DNA of 64,000 nucleotides from Nothopassalora personata (GCA_033816765.1 CM066292.1:5580001-5644000), one strand, 5' to 3'; shown: positions 21,680-35,867, numbered from the stretch's first letter. Made by a program: numbers and translations. Notes: generated by a model not told the origin, from the letters alone.

Positions 21680-22341
21680 TCGCGTGTCTCGTTTGTATCT
21701 TATCGTCGCTAGTATTACCTTCTTCAACTAATACTATATCAGCGTTCTTACCTAATACTACACCTACTTTATAAATAATGCCTCTATAAGTAGGTACTAC
21801 TCCTAGCTTTATATACTTAGTACTATATTTACTACTATAATTAGAGCCTATACTATTATAGATATTATTTAAAACTATCTACTTTAGAATAACAATCTAG
21901 CTAAATTTAGTAATATAGATACTCTAGAAGAGACTAATAATAAAGATCTTAGTAAAGAAGAGTAATCTTAGCAATAGTAAGAGTAGAACGTTAATATAAA
22001 AGAGTCTACTAAACTAGATAAAAATATATACTATAATTAATATCCTACTAGTAGTAAATGTATTAAGAGTAAATAGACACTAGATTCATTACTACTACTA
22101 ACTATTTAGTATATAAGAAGTTAAACAGATATATATAAATACTATTAAGATTAGGCTATATAGTATAGCTATACTCTTACTATCTCTATTAGCTATAAGA
22201 ATAAGCTTAGTATCTATATTACCTACCTTAGTTGCTTATAGAATAGTAGATCTAAGGTAGAAGAAGCGTCTAAAGATAGATTTTAAGTAGAGTAGAAGAC
22301 CTACTAGAAAGTCTAGTCTAAATAGAGATAGTATAACTCTA
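21680..22341. mobile_element. Very AT-rich RIP-mutated repeat, unassigned (left of the Tc1 relic)
   Basis: TpA-rich sequence with few CpA, TpG or CpG. Its composition matches 23666-24870 on the other side of the Tc1/mariner relic, so both probably belong to one older element split by the Tc1 insertion. No protein motif could be read. Confidence 0.45.
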
Positions 22342-23665
22342 ACGTAAAAGTCTCCGGCTTTACTAAGTATAGCTAACTTTTAAGAAATAACCTAACCTAT
22401 TCTTACTAGTATATTACGACACATAATAATCTATAGATAACTATACTTTTAGGAATTGTAGATATATGTATTAATAATAGATTCTACGGCTTTAGGGTAT
22501 TTCTATCTAGTTAGTATTTTGTATACGCCCTCTATAGCAATTACTACTTATACCCTATTTAGTATACTCTCTAATACCGTACGTACCCTATATATAGGAA
22601 TATATACCTATACGATAGGTAGTATTCTCTTAAGTTCCCTACATTACTACTCTACGCCTTAGATGTCGTTAAAGCGTAGGTTAATAACGTATACGTACTC
22701 CTTAAGTAAGAACTATAGGTGCTTAATTAGGTTAAGATCCGGGCTATATAGCGGCTAATCTATAAGTATGTTTATACTATGTTCTTCGAACTAACGTAAC
22801 ACCTTTCGAGCCGTATATATTAGGGCATTATCTTGTATAAATATAAGCCTATTTATGTCGTTGTCTAAGTAGATTAGAAGTAGTCCTTCGTTAAGAACTT
22901 TAAGGTAGGAGACTATAGAGTAGCCCTTTCTTAGAGAGTCTAAATTACGCCTTATTACTACTAATTTAGTACGTTTACCTTTACCGTAGATACCGGCCTA
23001 TACTATTACTAATACGCCCTTACCTTTATAATATATTTAGATTATCTTACGGTCCTACTTCTAGTATAGTACGTAAAAGCACTAGTCGTCTTTCTTACCT
23101 ATTCCTTACTCTACGGAGCACTCGTCTAAAAAGAGGATATTAAGCTACTCTTAAATAGTAAGATACTCCTATTTTAACGTAAAGGTAAGCCGGAGCCTTA
23201 CGTGTTTAGGTATAAGTACTAGTCTCTTCGCTACTTTCTATTTCTTAATGTTATAGATATCGAGAAGTCGTCGTATTATATTACGCTTAACTTCTAGATA
23301 GAGGTTACGAATAAGCTTAGTATAAGACTACTTTAGATTCTTTCGTACCGCGGTAATAATACGCCGTATCTTACGACGCGACTATATCTTCTTAGGGCGG
23401 CTACTATAGTATACTAAGGTTATAGTACCTATCTTAGGAATTCTCTCCTACTTCGAGATCTTAGTTAGTATATTACTATAACGCTATACCCTAGATACCT
23501 AGAATCTTAACGAAGGACTTAACTCGTGTCTAGCTACCCTATTTACTAATATAGACGCTAATAGAGTACGTAGTGTTACTATATTACAGCGTTAAAGAAG
23601 AAAGGTAGAGAAACGCGTAAACGCGTCGCGTGAAAAATAACGTAGCGAGCCGGAGACTTTAGCGT
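22342..23665 (-). mobile_element. RIP-mutated Tc1/mariner transposon
   Basis: Inverted ends of 18 bp: ACGTAAAAGTCTCCGGCT at 22342 and, reversed, ACGCTAAAGTCTCCGGCT at 23665, two mismatches. Length 1.32 kb is normal for the family. On the minus strand the transposase decodes with RIP stops: an N-terminal helix-turn-helix region near 23500-23350, FLDEC (first catalytic Asp) near 23130, FIQDNA-I-TA (second Asp) near 22840, and PLYSPDLN-I-H (before the final acidic residue) near 22750. This is the DDE_3 order. Non-functional. Confidence 0.82.
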
Positions 23666-24879
23666 AAGTACTATATAAGAATATATATCTACTTTTTAGA
23701 CTCTAGTAACTAGGAGATAGAGAAGGATAATAGTAAAAGATATAACTATAAGACTACTAAGAATTCTACTATCTTTATAGATTACTATTACAATTAGAAA
23801 AATAAAAACATTTAGAATATAATTAATAAAGATCTTTATAGTAATATACTAGTACTATTTAATATAGTAAAGCTTCTTAGTAATAAAATGTATAAGTATT
23901 AGTAGTCTATAAGTAGATTAATAATAAATGAGTAGTAATTACAGTTACTATTATAGTATTGTTATTACTAAGTTATTATAAGAGCTTAGATAATAAAGTG
24001 TAGTATTTTACTTAGTTATACTTAGCTAAAGCCTAGCTCTTTTAAATTTCCCTTATATACTATTACTATAACTCTTATTACTAATAATCAATAATAATCT
24101 ATTAAGCTTATAGATAAAATATTAAGAATTTTTAATTACGCGTTATAGGTATTAGGTAGTAAGCTAATTGTATAGTTAAAATTATTCACTTACTTAGGCT
24201 TATATATTAATTAGTTAAAGGACTAGTTAAAAGTAGAATATATATTATATATATCTATCTAAGAACGTATATACTTAAAAAGAATAGATATAAGTAAAGA
24301 ACTAATTTAGTTATATAACTATTTAGTAGTAAATAGATCTTAAGCTTTAAGTCTAATTATAAGCCTAATTATACTATATTGTAATATAGCAACTTAGCTC
24401 TTATAGCTTATAGGTAAATAAGCTAATTAGTATATAATTATATTATCTACTATAGACTATACCCTACTATTATCTATTATATTAACGTTAGGGCCCTTTT
24501 ACTATATCTTATTTAAGCTTTATTATAAGCTTTATAGTTAGCTACTAAGTTAGTAATATTTAGTAATAAGCTTTTTGTATCTATAGTAAAGAGTATAATA
24601 TAGTAAATATTAAGAAGATAGTCTCTTTATATATAGATATATATATATATATATATATAGTCCTACTACTACTTAATTTAGCGGTATTTAATTTAGTAGT
24701 CTAGGGACTAATAAATAAGTAAAAGAAGATACTTTTCTAATTAGTAGCTACTAGTACCTTAGTATACATCTATATTAGTATAGATTACTACGTTAGTGTT
24801 TATATAACGCGCCGCTATTATAGCAGTTCTTAGACGCCTATTATGCTATTACTATAGATAGTATAGACAGTACTAGTAT
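23666..24879. mobile_element. Very AT-rich RIP-mutated repeat, unassigned (right of the Tc1 relic)
   Basis: Continuation of the composition seen at 21680-22341; includes a (TA)n run around 24640-24660. The right part borders the 3' end of the old Copia relic and might contain its decayed LTR, but it does not visibly match the LTR of the intact copy. No coding signal. Confidence 0.4.
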
Positions 24880-25321
24880 ATATAGTAGATAGCTATAGTA
24901 AGGTACGTAGATCTACGCCCTATTTAATTATATTTAGTAGCTATAGGAAGCGCTTATACTTCTAAGGCGTAAGTAGCTTAGTAAGTCTATCTATAGATAT
25001 GTCGTTAGTACTAAGATACTAGACCTTAATATCTCCTTATTAGTTCCTTTAGCGGAGCTAGTAGTAGTAGTAGATATTAATATAGCGGAGCTTTATATTA
25101 AGCTTCTAACGCTACTTAATAAGTTAGATAGTCTATATATTATCGTAATATAGATAGGTACGCTAGTTAACCTAAATATATGTCTTAGTAAAGATCCTAT
25201 TCTATTATATAAGTTTATATACTGCTTATAAGAGTCCTAGTAGCTCTACTTTAGTTAAGGACCTAGTAACCGTAACTTACTTAGTTACTTTATAGCCTAT
25301 TAGTCTACTAAAGAGTATAAA
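24880..25321 (-). mobile_element. Old RIP-mutated Copia relic, RNase H C-terminal part (fragment 1)
   Basis: Minus-strand decoding gives KQVTVT-S-T-ELLGL, YYDNI-TI-L, LRYINIYYYYLR, YLSTNDI-DRLTKLL-PQKYKRF and LLNI-(x)n-GVDLR. These match, block by block, the end of the intact Copia protein at 40190-40600 (KQVTVTKSSTEAELLGL, LLNMAEEGVDPR). The fragment ends at the ataaa duplication (25317-25321) where Gypsy-A inserted; its continuation is at 42137-42937. Confidence 0.85.
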
Positions 25322-25513
25322 TGTAAGAACTATAAGGGGATGTTATAATATATAGTACGCCTATAATCTTCTAATTGTAGATAAACTAAATCTTATCTTC
25401 TTCTATAGACGCTATACGCGTCGCTTAGTATACGTATACGCGTTACGTACGGCTTACTAAGCTAGGCCTAGCCGTATATTACATAAAAGGATTAGCTATA
25501 GGCTACCCTTATA
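25322..25513 (-). repeat. Gypsy-A copy 2, 3' LTR
   Basis: 192 bp, begins TGTAAGAAC and ends CCCTTATA in plus-strand reading, the reverse of the LTR form at 1884-2081. The polypurine-type sequence on the minus strand, AAGGGGAGGTAGC, adjoins it at 25514-25526. Confidence 0.9.
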
Positions 25514-27230
25514 GCTACCTCCCCTTAGCTCGCGGCTTAAGGAGGTTTCTATATAGTTATTCTATCTACTTCTCGCTAGTTTCGTTACTATACGGTCTAC
25601 CTACGTATTATATACGTGTTATTATTAGAGTGTAAGAGGTTAAAGTTATAGTTACTAGGTCGACTAAAAGGCCTACTTAAGGGTTTAAAAGTATACCCTT
25701 TACCCCCTTCTTCCTCTTACTCGTACTACGTTCTCGTAGCGTACTATACTAGTACTACTAGTAACTTACTAGCTCCCTACTAGCAACTCGCTAGTACTTA
25801 TAGCTTTAAAGAAGCTATCTAAGACTAACTCCGCTAGGAGGCCCTAGTACGTAATGTATTAGACCTACTAATACTATTACTAGTACTACTATAGATAACT
25901 AGCGCGCGGGGTATACTAGATATACCTACGAAGCGTAAGTTTAGCGTACTAGGGCCGTAGACCCTAAAATTATTACTAGCTAACTACCTAGGTATAGATA
26001 TTACGATATACCTATACTACCTCCTATAATTTATACGTAGTAAGGATTTACTACGCTTACCGCTTACGATACGCTTACTAACCGTATAATAGACGAGCTA
26101 GATACGTATAATAGTATTACTACCGGCGAGCTACTTAAGAAGTATAGGCGCTATAGGATTAGTAGGTATAAGTATAAGAGTAATACTAGTATTACTATCA
26201 GTATCTCTATGTCTTACTTACGCGCCGTACGCGCGTAGCGTAATAAGCTCGCCCGTATCCTTAGTGACCTCCCTACTAGGGAGAAGTAAGAAGCTCTTAA
26301 TAAGTAGCGCCGCCTATATACTAATTTTAGTAAGTAACTTCTTAGTATAAGTACTACGCCTCGCGTACGCTCTATATACTTACCGTGTGTACTATACGGT
26401 TACTCCTTATATTACTTAACTAACCTCCTCCTAGGGTAAGAGATAATATAGTACCTATAAGAATAAGCACTAAAGTAATACTCGCGTACGCCTTACCGGC
26501 GCCCCGGGTACTAGTTCCTCCTCTACCGTAGCTAATATATCTATAGTTCTATAGTAAGAGTAGAATAGGGCCCTTAGTAGAATATTTAAGCTTAGCCGCG
26601 CCGTAAATAGCCTATATATTATATACGCGTCCTATACTAATCGCGGTTATAGTTCCTATAGGCTAAGAATATTAATACTACTATAGCTAATAGGGCGTTT
26701 CTACCGCCCGCTATACGCGGTAAGTATAATAAGGATAATAATAAGGAGGAGAAGGATAAGGATAACGAGTAATTACGTACGTCGCGCCTACTAGCCGCTT
26801 ACTACGCGCCTATCTTCTATCTACGTAGCGCTTCTATATTACGCCCCTATAAAAGTTTACTTTTATTTTTATTCTTATAAATAAATACTCTTTACTCCCC
26901 TCTCCTATCTCCTCTATTATTATTATCGGGGGAGACCTCTCTCCTATATAGATACTATCGGATAAGGCCTCTTCTCTATATTATTAATAAAGGATAACGC
27001 TATATCTATATTATTACTAAAGGGTAAGGTCCTTCTATTTTACTACTAAAGGGTAGGAGCTAGATATATAGCCTCTCTAATACCTTCTACGCCTTATATT
27101 ACCTTTACTAACGCCTTATATTCGGCTACTATACGCGTAGTATTCGCTAGTTCTTATATTAGCTCCTAGCTATTATATTCCTCTAACTAGCCCTTCTATC
27201 GTATTAGGTACTATACTTTACCCTTATACC
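25514..27230 (-). mobile_element. Gypsy-A copy 2, post-pol segment of unknown content
   Basis: A segment between the end of pol and the 3' LTR that is conserved with 54840-56572 of copy 3. It does not encode pol motifs. When RIP stops are read through, the strand opposite to pol (plus here) shows a long stretch with few other stops, for example around 26400-26780 where a FYSKSRIGPL segment matches its counterpart in copy 3. An extra or antisense gene is possible. Confidence 0.5.
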
Positions 27231-27570
27231 TATACTTTCCTAGTACTACCTCTACTTTATATTCCCTATCCTTATTAGCTAGGGGTATAGTACCTCTATC
27301 CTTCTCGCTATCCGCGTACGGCTTAAGGAGGGATATATAAAATACATTATAGATTCTTAACTCTACTAGTAGTACTAGGTAGTACGCCTACGAACTAATA
27401 GCGTCGATAATACGATACGGTCCGATAAACTTCGGACCTATCTTCTTCTTTAGTAATACTAACCTTAGGTTCTTCGTAGATAATAAGACTATATTACCTA
27501 CGTAATAGCTCTTAGCCTTATAAGTCTTATTATAGTAGCGAGCCTAGTTATCTACTATAGTTTACTAGTT

Positions 27571-30500
27571 GTTACGGGTAAACGACGTATATACTAAAGT
27601 TCTATAAAGTTTATAATAAGTTCGATATAGAAGAAAGGGGAAGTTATACGCTATCCGAAGAAAAGGTGTCGGAAAGCAATCCGAACGCATAGGCGTAGCC
27701 TATACTAAGAAACAGGGGCCCGCCCCTTATACTACCCCCCCCCTTCCTCCTCCGCCGCCCCTAGTTATAGCTCCGCCCTAGAGCCTATTGTCCTAGGTGT
27801 TTTTATTAGGCTCGTAATAGGAAGTGCCCGAGCTTCTCTTCCTTATTGTCTAGCCCCGCCGACGCCGAGACGAAGTATTATTACCTAGGTAAGTATAAGG
27901 TTTACTATTGTCTACTAAGTAATAATAGCTATTGTTATATATAAACAATAGGAGCCTAGAATATATCTTTAGGTTCTCGTTCTCTTTTTTCTTTTCTTTC
28001 TTTTTCTTATTACTAACCGTACGCGTAAGTCGCCCCTCCCCCTCCCCCTAGCTAAGCGTCTCTAGCCTTAGGGGTATATTCGCGTATCTTATGTCTATCG
28101 CTTAGGGAGACGACATTTTCCCTACGGGTTCCGATAGATACTAATAGTATACCGTAAATAGAAACTACTACTACTATATCTCCTATTAATACTATTAAGT
28201 AAGTCCGAATAAATTCCTACGGAGACCAAAACATTCTAACCGGAGCCTAGTATAGAATAGCCTAACGCCGCATCTACTACGTCCCCTACGCCTCTACTAG
28301 CGTAGACTACGTCTCCTAGTATATAAGTACCGGTCCTCGTCCTATTCTTGTCGGGGTCCGCTAATTATCGTTAGGGCGTAACCGCGCGCGCCTACTAGGC
28401 CTATAATACTAATCGTAAGCATTACGAGGATATATATGTATCTCGCGGACCCCGAAGGAAAATTATCGCTAACCGCGCGTTTTAGGCCGGAGCTCGCCTA
28501 CGCCGCCTATACTAAGTAGACCCGCGCTACTAACTAGAACCGCGCGTAAGCATCCTCTCTAGCGTCCTCCGCGACTTTTCTACCGGCTTACGGTCTTTTA
28601 GCGATAACGCTCGTACTAAGCTCCGCGCCGTCCTTAAAGCCTAGAAGGCTTTAAAGCCTCTCTAGCGTACTAGCGTGCTCTCCCGGTAAGTTTCTACGGC
28701 CCCCGCCTCTTTGTACGCGCTTACCGATTCTTTTAGTACGGTCGCCGCTAAGGTTATAGGCACTATAGCTAATGCTTAGCTTACCTTTAGGTAGACGTAT
28801 ATACTACGGGCCCCGTTGTAAAACTATTGCTAACCGACCTCTTAGTCCCGGGGCGCCCTACGCGACCTCTAGCTAGGCTAGCGCCGCGTGCGTTAGGCCT
28901 CGGCCTCTACTAACTAGCCTTTAGGTACCCTCGTCTTTCGCGCGGGCCGCGACCGGGCTATAATAGTATGTAGCTATTTCAAAAGGGATCGGGCTCCGCT
29001 ACTTTTACGGCGGACGCCGCTAAAATAAAACGCTCTTAAACTTACCTATACCTTCTTACTTCTCTCTATCTCCTAAAAAGACTCTCTAACCTAAAAGAAC
29101 GCCTACCTTTTCCTAAACGCCTATGTCTACGCTAAATCCCTAGTAATCCTTACCTTTTCGCCTTTTCCCCCTTCTATTCGTATCCTATGCTTCCTTTAGT
29201 CCGTTATACGTTATTAGGTTACTATATTTCCTCTCGAAGTTCTCCGCGGCCGCTGTGTCCGCGAGGTACCCTAATAGTTCCTACGTAGGCTTGTAGTATC
29301 CGGTCTATTTTACTAGGACTTCGCGTACTCGGCCTCTACCTCTAGCCTTAGTTCTAGCGTAAAGGATCTCTTCTACCTACTACTCTTCGTAAGACTTAAT
29401 TATAATAGGGTCCGGCTGTTTATTATTGATCTCCTATCTAGGTAAGGGGTCTTAGCTTATAGGTCGTAGCAAGTTAGGATAGAAGACCGGGTGGATCCCG
29501 TCGGGGATCCTAGATAACCGTATAGACAACGGTAAGATCACTTCTACTACCGTATACTTCGCGTGTCTATAGTCGAGGCTCTTCTTTAGTCGTGTAGTAA
29601 CATAGTTACGTAGATCTAGCTAAACTTTATCGCCTATACGATAGATTAGTACGGGCTTCCTATCCCGGTTAGCGTAGTCCTCCTGTTTTTAGGCGGCTTC
29701 CGCTATACTCGCCTAACATAGGTCCGTAATCTTTTGCATCCTTTCTACGAATAGCGTTGCCCGTTATGCGGCGTCTAACTAAGAGGTCTCTAGATCCGGT
29801 TATAACTAAACGGGTAATAGTACCTCGTATCCGTATACCGCGAAGAAGGGGCTTATTCCTAGCCTAGCGTAATACCGCGCGTTTAGAGCAAGTTGCGCCG
29901 TAGGGAGCTAGCGTTTCTCTAGTCGGACTACTTATAGTTAATGTAGTTACGAAGGTAAGCCTAGACTTCCTAGTTTAACCGTTCCGGGCCTCCGTCGGTT
30001 TATAGGTAGTAGGCGGAGCTAAGCCTCTATTTTATACCAGTTAAACGATAGAAGGTCCTCTAGAAGGTACTCGTCTAGTTAGTACCCCGGTCACTCGTAA
30101 TAGCTTAAGGGAGGCTATAGTATCTTACCTAGTAGTCTAAGAACCCTTTAGCGTAGTCCTCGGCTTTTATAGTAGGCATCGCTTCTAAAACGACGGTCTT
30201 ACTTAGTCGACCCTTAATTACCTAGAGGTAAGTGTTCCCTTACGACTCGGGTATGTCCGTTATAAAATCTATCGAGATCTCCTAGAAGAATCGGTCGGGG
30301 ACCGGTAAGGGTTGTAGGAGGCCGTGTTTTTATTCTCTCTATACCTTATTCCTACCGTAGTAGTTACAGTTCCTTAAGAACTGCCTTACGTGCTTAGACT
30401 ATAGGGGCTAGTAGAAGTTACGACTTAGTATCGATACTATAGAGTCCCGGCTAGGGTAGCCGTATACCGGTAAATCGTGCACGGATTAGATTAGCTTAGT

Positions 30501-33500
30501 TCGAAGGGTGTCGTTCTATAGAATCGCTATGTCCGCCTCCTTATAGTCGGACTCCGTAGAACTAGGAGCTCTAGGCACCTAAATCCTACCGCGGTAGCGA
30601 AGATACCCGTTACGGTCGATACTATAGTTACCTACTTGCACCTTAAGTTTTACCTCGCTAGGAAGTAAACACGCTCCTGCCTTAATCGCGCGGTGTACCG
30701 CTTAGAACGTACTGTCCTTCTCGATAGTTCTTTCCTAGAGGTCGTTTAGCTCTTAGTCTTAGAAGGGTCCCTATAGTACGCCCGGTAAATCCGCCTCTTC
30801 TATAGTAGATAGTCCTTCGAACTACGTAGCTAAGATTTGTACTAATGAAACCTTTATAGTCGAGCTAGCGTCTACTACCTTCGAGCCCGGCTAATTCTTT
30901 ACGATGTCCGGTTTAAGAAATCTACGATACCGTAATAACTTATCGTCCTACCTAAGCGTATCCTACTCCCTTCGAGAAAGGGCATCCGGTATAATTGCCT
31001 CGGTGCCCGGCCTATATACTAGTGAAAACTAGAACTTTATAACTTCCTTAACCTACCGGATCTACCGTTCGGAGAGCTATCTCTTCGTTATAAAGTATTC
31101 TAGGTTCTTGTAGTCCGTCTAGATTATAAAGGGCCTATATGTTTTTAACTCGGGAGCCTATTCCTTAAGATAGGATACTACCGCGAGCATCTCCTTATCG
31201 TAAATGTCGTAGTTAATCTTAGCCTTATTAAGCTTCTTCGAGTAGAATCCTACTAGTCTTACGACTCCGTCCTTTTCTTATAGGAGGGCGCCTCTAAGCG
31301 TAAAGCCGCTATAGTCCGTCTCTAAAAACGTAGGGAGCTCCGGGTTCTAGTAGGCTAAAACTAGTACTTTGTAGTACTTGTCCTTTAGGGTCTTAAACGC
31401 ATTAGCCTAACGATCTCCCTAGGAAAACACCTTATTCTTACCGGTTAGCGACGTTAAGGGCTCGGCGAGCTTTAAATAGTTTAGAATAAATATTCGGTAG
31501 TAGTTTGCGAAGCCTAAGAACTGCCGTACTTCCTTCTAGGTAACTAGTGCCTTCTAGTCCTTTACTACTACTACCTTTTCGGGGTCGGGTCCTACTCCTA
31601 TCCCGTCGGTATATACGATAAACCTAAGGTACTTAACCTTCTTCTATATAAACTTATACTTCCCTAGATCTAGGAAAAGGCCTCCGTCCTAAAGCTTCTA
31701 GAGCACGATACGAACCTTCTAGAAATAGTCCTCTTTTGTTCCGTCGGAGTAAATAACGACGTCGTTAGCGTAGGCCGAGGCGAAGTCGTCTAGGTAGTCC
31801 CGTAACAAACTGTTAATGTACCGCTAGAATATTACGGGGGCCCCGGACAAACCGAACGGGCATACTAGCTATTCCTATAGACCGAATCTAGTTCGAAAAG
31901 CCGTCTTATACTCTTTACCTCGAGCTATCCGGAGGTAATAGAATACGGTAATAACGTTAACCTTCGTAATCTATCTAGCGCCCGTTAGGTTCCGAATAGT
32001 TTCCGGGATTAATAGAAGCGGGTAACGGTCCTACTTAGTAATCGAGTTTAGTACTCTATAATCGTAGTAGAACCTAAGTCCTCCCCCGGGCTTCTTTACG
32101 AACAGGACGGGAGCCGCCGCTTCTAAGGTAGAAGAGCGAATGTAACCCTTACGCTATAGCTCTATTAGCGACTTCCGGAGGATAAGTAGCTCGTCTTTCG
32201 ACATACTATAGAGCGGTCCCTAGGGTAATGGTTCTAGGCTTCCGTCGGCTTTCGTCCGTATTTCGATCTTATAGTTAAGGTGGCCGCGGTATAGAGCTAG
32301 TTTATTAGCTTCCCTAGTAGAAAATAACGGTAGCATATCCTAAAGTTCTAGAGGCAAGCCCTTCTTAAGTTCCTCTCGCGTAGGCGGCTCCTTTTTACTA
32401 AGGGCTTTCTTAATATCTTCTACGGTTACCGCGGCAATCGTAGCGAAACGCTTACCCGACTCGTGTTCTTCGTAGTTACGCCCTTCGGGTACCTATTTCT
32501 TTACTAAGCTATAGTAGTATCGGCGCTTTTTAGGCGCGGTCTGGATCTAATTATACGCCTTCTACGGGTTCCCTAGGATTATAGGGAAGTCTAGATTAGA
32601 CACGACATAAGTATAAACTACCTAGTAGATCCCGGCAATTTCTATACGGAAGGTGACTACTCCTTCGATCGAGTTCCGCATCGCCTTTGTAAACCCTATA
32701 GTCCTACGGCTCTCGTTACTAACATACGTAAGACCGAGGCCTTTCGCTAAGTCTCCGTTAATTATAGCGTAGCATATATATCCTTTATCGATAAGGGTAA
32801 ACGTTCCGTAACTTTCGTTTAGGAGTACGTTAGTATATATAAGATTCCTATTTATAGAACTCTTAACTACGTTCTACCCCTTTACTAGTGCTTCTTTATC
32901 TCCTAGTTCTAGCTTTCGACTAGGAGCTAGTCTTTTCCTATCTCTCCGGGATCCGACTTAAACCCGTCGTCCTTTAGGATCGGCGCGACCGAGGCCGCGT
33001 TAATCCTAGTAGGATTAACTACTACGGCGTACGGGCATTCCTTTACTCGATGTCCGCTCGCTCTATAGCGGAAGTAGAGCTATTCTTAACGCCTACGATC
33101 TCTCTCCGCGGTGTCTACCTATTTTACTCTCTATCTCCCTTTATCCTCCTTCCAATCTCTACGACTTCTAGGGCGGCCTCCGCTTGTCCGGGTTAGTGCT
33201 ATAATAGTGTTACTATCGGCATTAACCTAGTTACTAGCCGCTCTCGTAAAAGAACGGGTAGTAACTATAGCGGTTGCACTAGAGTCCTTATTATTGTCCT
33301 TCTACCTCTTATAGGCTATTTTGAACTAGTCCGTGTCCTCGAGGTTAGTTATAATCCGTTCGACCTCCCCCGTAAACTCGTAGTAGTCCTCCCTTTTCGG
33401 TATAGCCGCCGTATATATCCGAACGGGGTTCGAGAAGGTATTACGTAAGTAACTAATCTTCGCGTCGTCGCTCTAGTTCTCTCCGCCGGCGCTTAGTAGG

Positions 33501-33636
33501 AGTCCGTCGAATTTTATCTAGTAATCGTGCTAAGGTTAACCGTTCGTATGTTTAATCTTAGTAAGCTACTCTAGGGCCTTAGCGCGCTCGTTACTATTAC
33601 CGAAGACTTTCTCGAGTTACGTAAAGAAAGTAACGG
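27571..33636 (-). mobile_element. Truncated Gypsy-B element (minus strand), RIP-mutated
   Basis: On the minus strand: gag with zinc-knuckle-like YFRYRASGHRVKEC at about 33060, then RT around 32200-31750 ([40 protein letters not shown], i.e. a YxDD box with the first Asp changed to Asn), RNase H about 31350-31000, integrase about 30500-29600 and a chromodomain-region tail toward 29000. The left end starts TTGTTACGGGTAAACG and may be its 3' LTR; the right end stops inside gag with no 5' LTR. The stretch 28130-28960 is GC-richer and unassigned. RT differs clearly from Gypsy-A. Confidence 0.7.
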
Positions 33637-35867
33637 GTCCGCGCCTTAACATAGGCTCGTCCTCTCTTAATAGGAATTCCTTCTAGAAAGATAGCTTACT
33701 TTATAGCGTAGGAAGTAAGATCGACGTCTACTATACTATATATACGTAGTTACTACGTCGTAATAGTATATTAGCTAGGTTACTCTTCCCCGGCCTATAC
33801 TCTGCTACGAAGTTAAAAGATTATAGGAACGTAGCCTATTAAGCTTATCTTCTATTTAGCTATTTTACTATTATAAAACCCTATAGATTTATATAGTTAA
33901 CTAGTACCTAAACCGTATATATTACGCCTTCGAGGTACGGTTGCTAATACTTAAATACCTCTACTACTACTAGTAGTTCTAAGTTGTAGGTCTTATAATT
34001 ATACTTAGTAGGTATTATCTTACAAGAATAGAAGGCGATTAGATACTACCCGGTACTAAATAGCTATAAGGTAATACCCGTAATTATAGAACCTAAGGCG
34101 TCCGATCTAACCCGCGTACGTAATATAGGGTCGAAGTACCTTAGGATAGATACTCCGAGGAAAATAGCTTTTAGCTATTAGAACGCTTACTCCTCGTAAG
34201 CGGACTATATAAGAGGCTCTTACTTCTTACTATTCTTATATCCCTTTAGTAGGTCTATTAGTAGCTTAGTAATCCTAGAGTATCCTTCTATAAAACGCCT
34301 ATAGAAGTTATAGAATCCTAGGAAGGATTAAACTTTGTAGAAACTCGTAGGCGTAGGCTATTCCTTAATAGCGGCTACCCTACTCCTATCTATCGATATG
34401 CCTACGACGCTTACGATAAATCCTAGGAACTTAGTACTCTCCTAGAAGAAGCTATACTTCTTTAGGTTCATAAATAGGGTAAACTTTTGTAGCCTCTCTA
34501 GTACTACGTATATAGCTCGTACGTACTCCTTACGCGTTACGCTATAGATAAGAACATTATATAAATAGACTACGTAGATATTATCTACTAACCCGGTAAG
34601 AACCTTATTACTATAACTCTAAAAGGTAGCCGGTATATTAGTTAATCTAAAAGGTATTACTAAGTACTTGTAATAACCGTAGTACGTATAAAATGTCGTC
34701 TTCTACTCGTCTCCTTACTTAATAGAAATAAGATAGTAGGTATCCTTTAGGTCGATTATAGTAAAAAGTCTCTTATCCTATAGCCTATCTAATATCTTAC
34801 TAATTAGGGGTAGTAGATATCGGTTCTTTACTATAATCTTATTTAGGCCTCTATAATCTATATAGAGCCTAAGAGTACCGTTCTTCTTTAGTACGAATAG
34901 GATAGGCGTACCCGCCTCGCTTACGGATTGCCTAATCTATCCCTTCTCTATTACTTACGTAAGGTATTCCTTTAAAGTCTCGAGTTTAGTTAAGGACTAG
35001 TAGTATAACGGCTTAAAGGGGGTTTCTTTCCTTCTACGAGATTAATTATATACTTAACCTCCTTAGGTATCTTACGCTTTACCTACTTATTAAGTACGTA
35101 TATATCTCGGAAGTCTATAGACTCTTTAAAATATAAAGGGCCCTCTACTTTAGGTACTACTATAGTAATAACCCGAATACTTATCGTATATACCTACTTT
35201 AAGCTCTCGAGATCCTTAAGGAACTCGCGTACGTTACGCTACTAAACCGTAGGCGTCTCGGTACCGTAGAACTACTAGTTATCCCTATCGGTCTTTATAA
35301 TCTAATTATAATACCGCTAGGGCCTACCTAAAATTACTAACGGCCTACCTAGGCGCTATATAGTAGATAGCGTTGCTTATACGCTCTACTCCTATATTGT
35401 TAGCTAGTCGTACGCGAACCGTATAGGCGCCGTAGTAATGCCCCTAGTCCTACGCGTACGACTCTAGATTTAGAAGCTTTATACTACTAATAGGCTATAT
35501 CTAGTATTGGAGTATATACTCGTACGATACTAAGCTTAGATCCGCGCTATTATCTAAGAGAAACGTAGCCTCGTAAAAGCTATTACGCGTCTCGACTACG
35601 CCTCGTAAGTAGTACGCTAGACTTATGTTAACTTACCTTAAGGGGTCTATATAGGAACCCGAACTTAGGAGCGACGCTTACCTAGTCCTCTACCTATTCC
35701 CTATTCGTCCTTCTTAGTTAAAGCCTCTATAGTCGCTAGTCTATAAACCGCTTACGCGTTACGGTCTTTCTATAAGTATCTAATTTAGTAATCTATCCTA
35801 ATATAACCCTTCTTACTATAGCCGTAGTACTCTACCTTTAACTTCTAGCTAGTTATAGACGAGCTAC
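33637..35867 (-). mobile_element. Gypsy-A copy 2, RNase H/RT/protease part
   Basis: Reverse counterpart of 3060-5290 in copy 1 and easily aligned with it; for example the RNase H tail at 33730-33840 and the YLDNI-type RT box near 34560. The Copia insertion at 35868 interrupts it inside the gag-protease linker; the sequence resumes at 40939 after the duplicated gctac. Confidence 0.85.

Noticed and set aside
24630..24662. Possible centromeric or origin sequence from the (TA)n run
   Set aside because: A short TA run is expected in RIP-saturated DNA and nothing else supports an origin or centromere.
28130..28960. A GC-richer segment in Gypsy-B that might be a host gene captured by the element
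   Set aside because: Reading it through gave no recognisable protein on either strand, and its position next to the presumed LTR fits ordinary element sequence.
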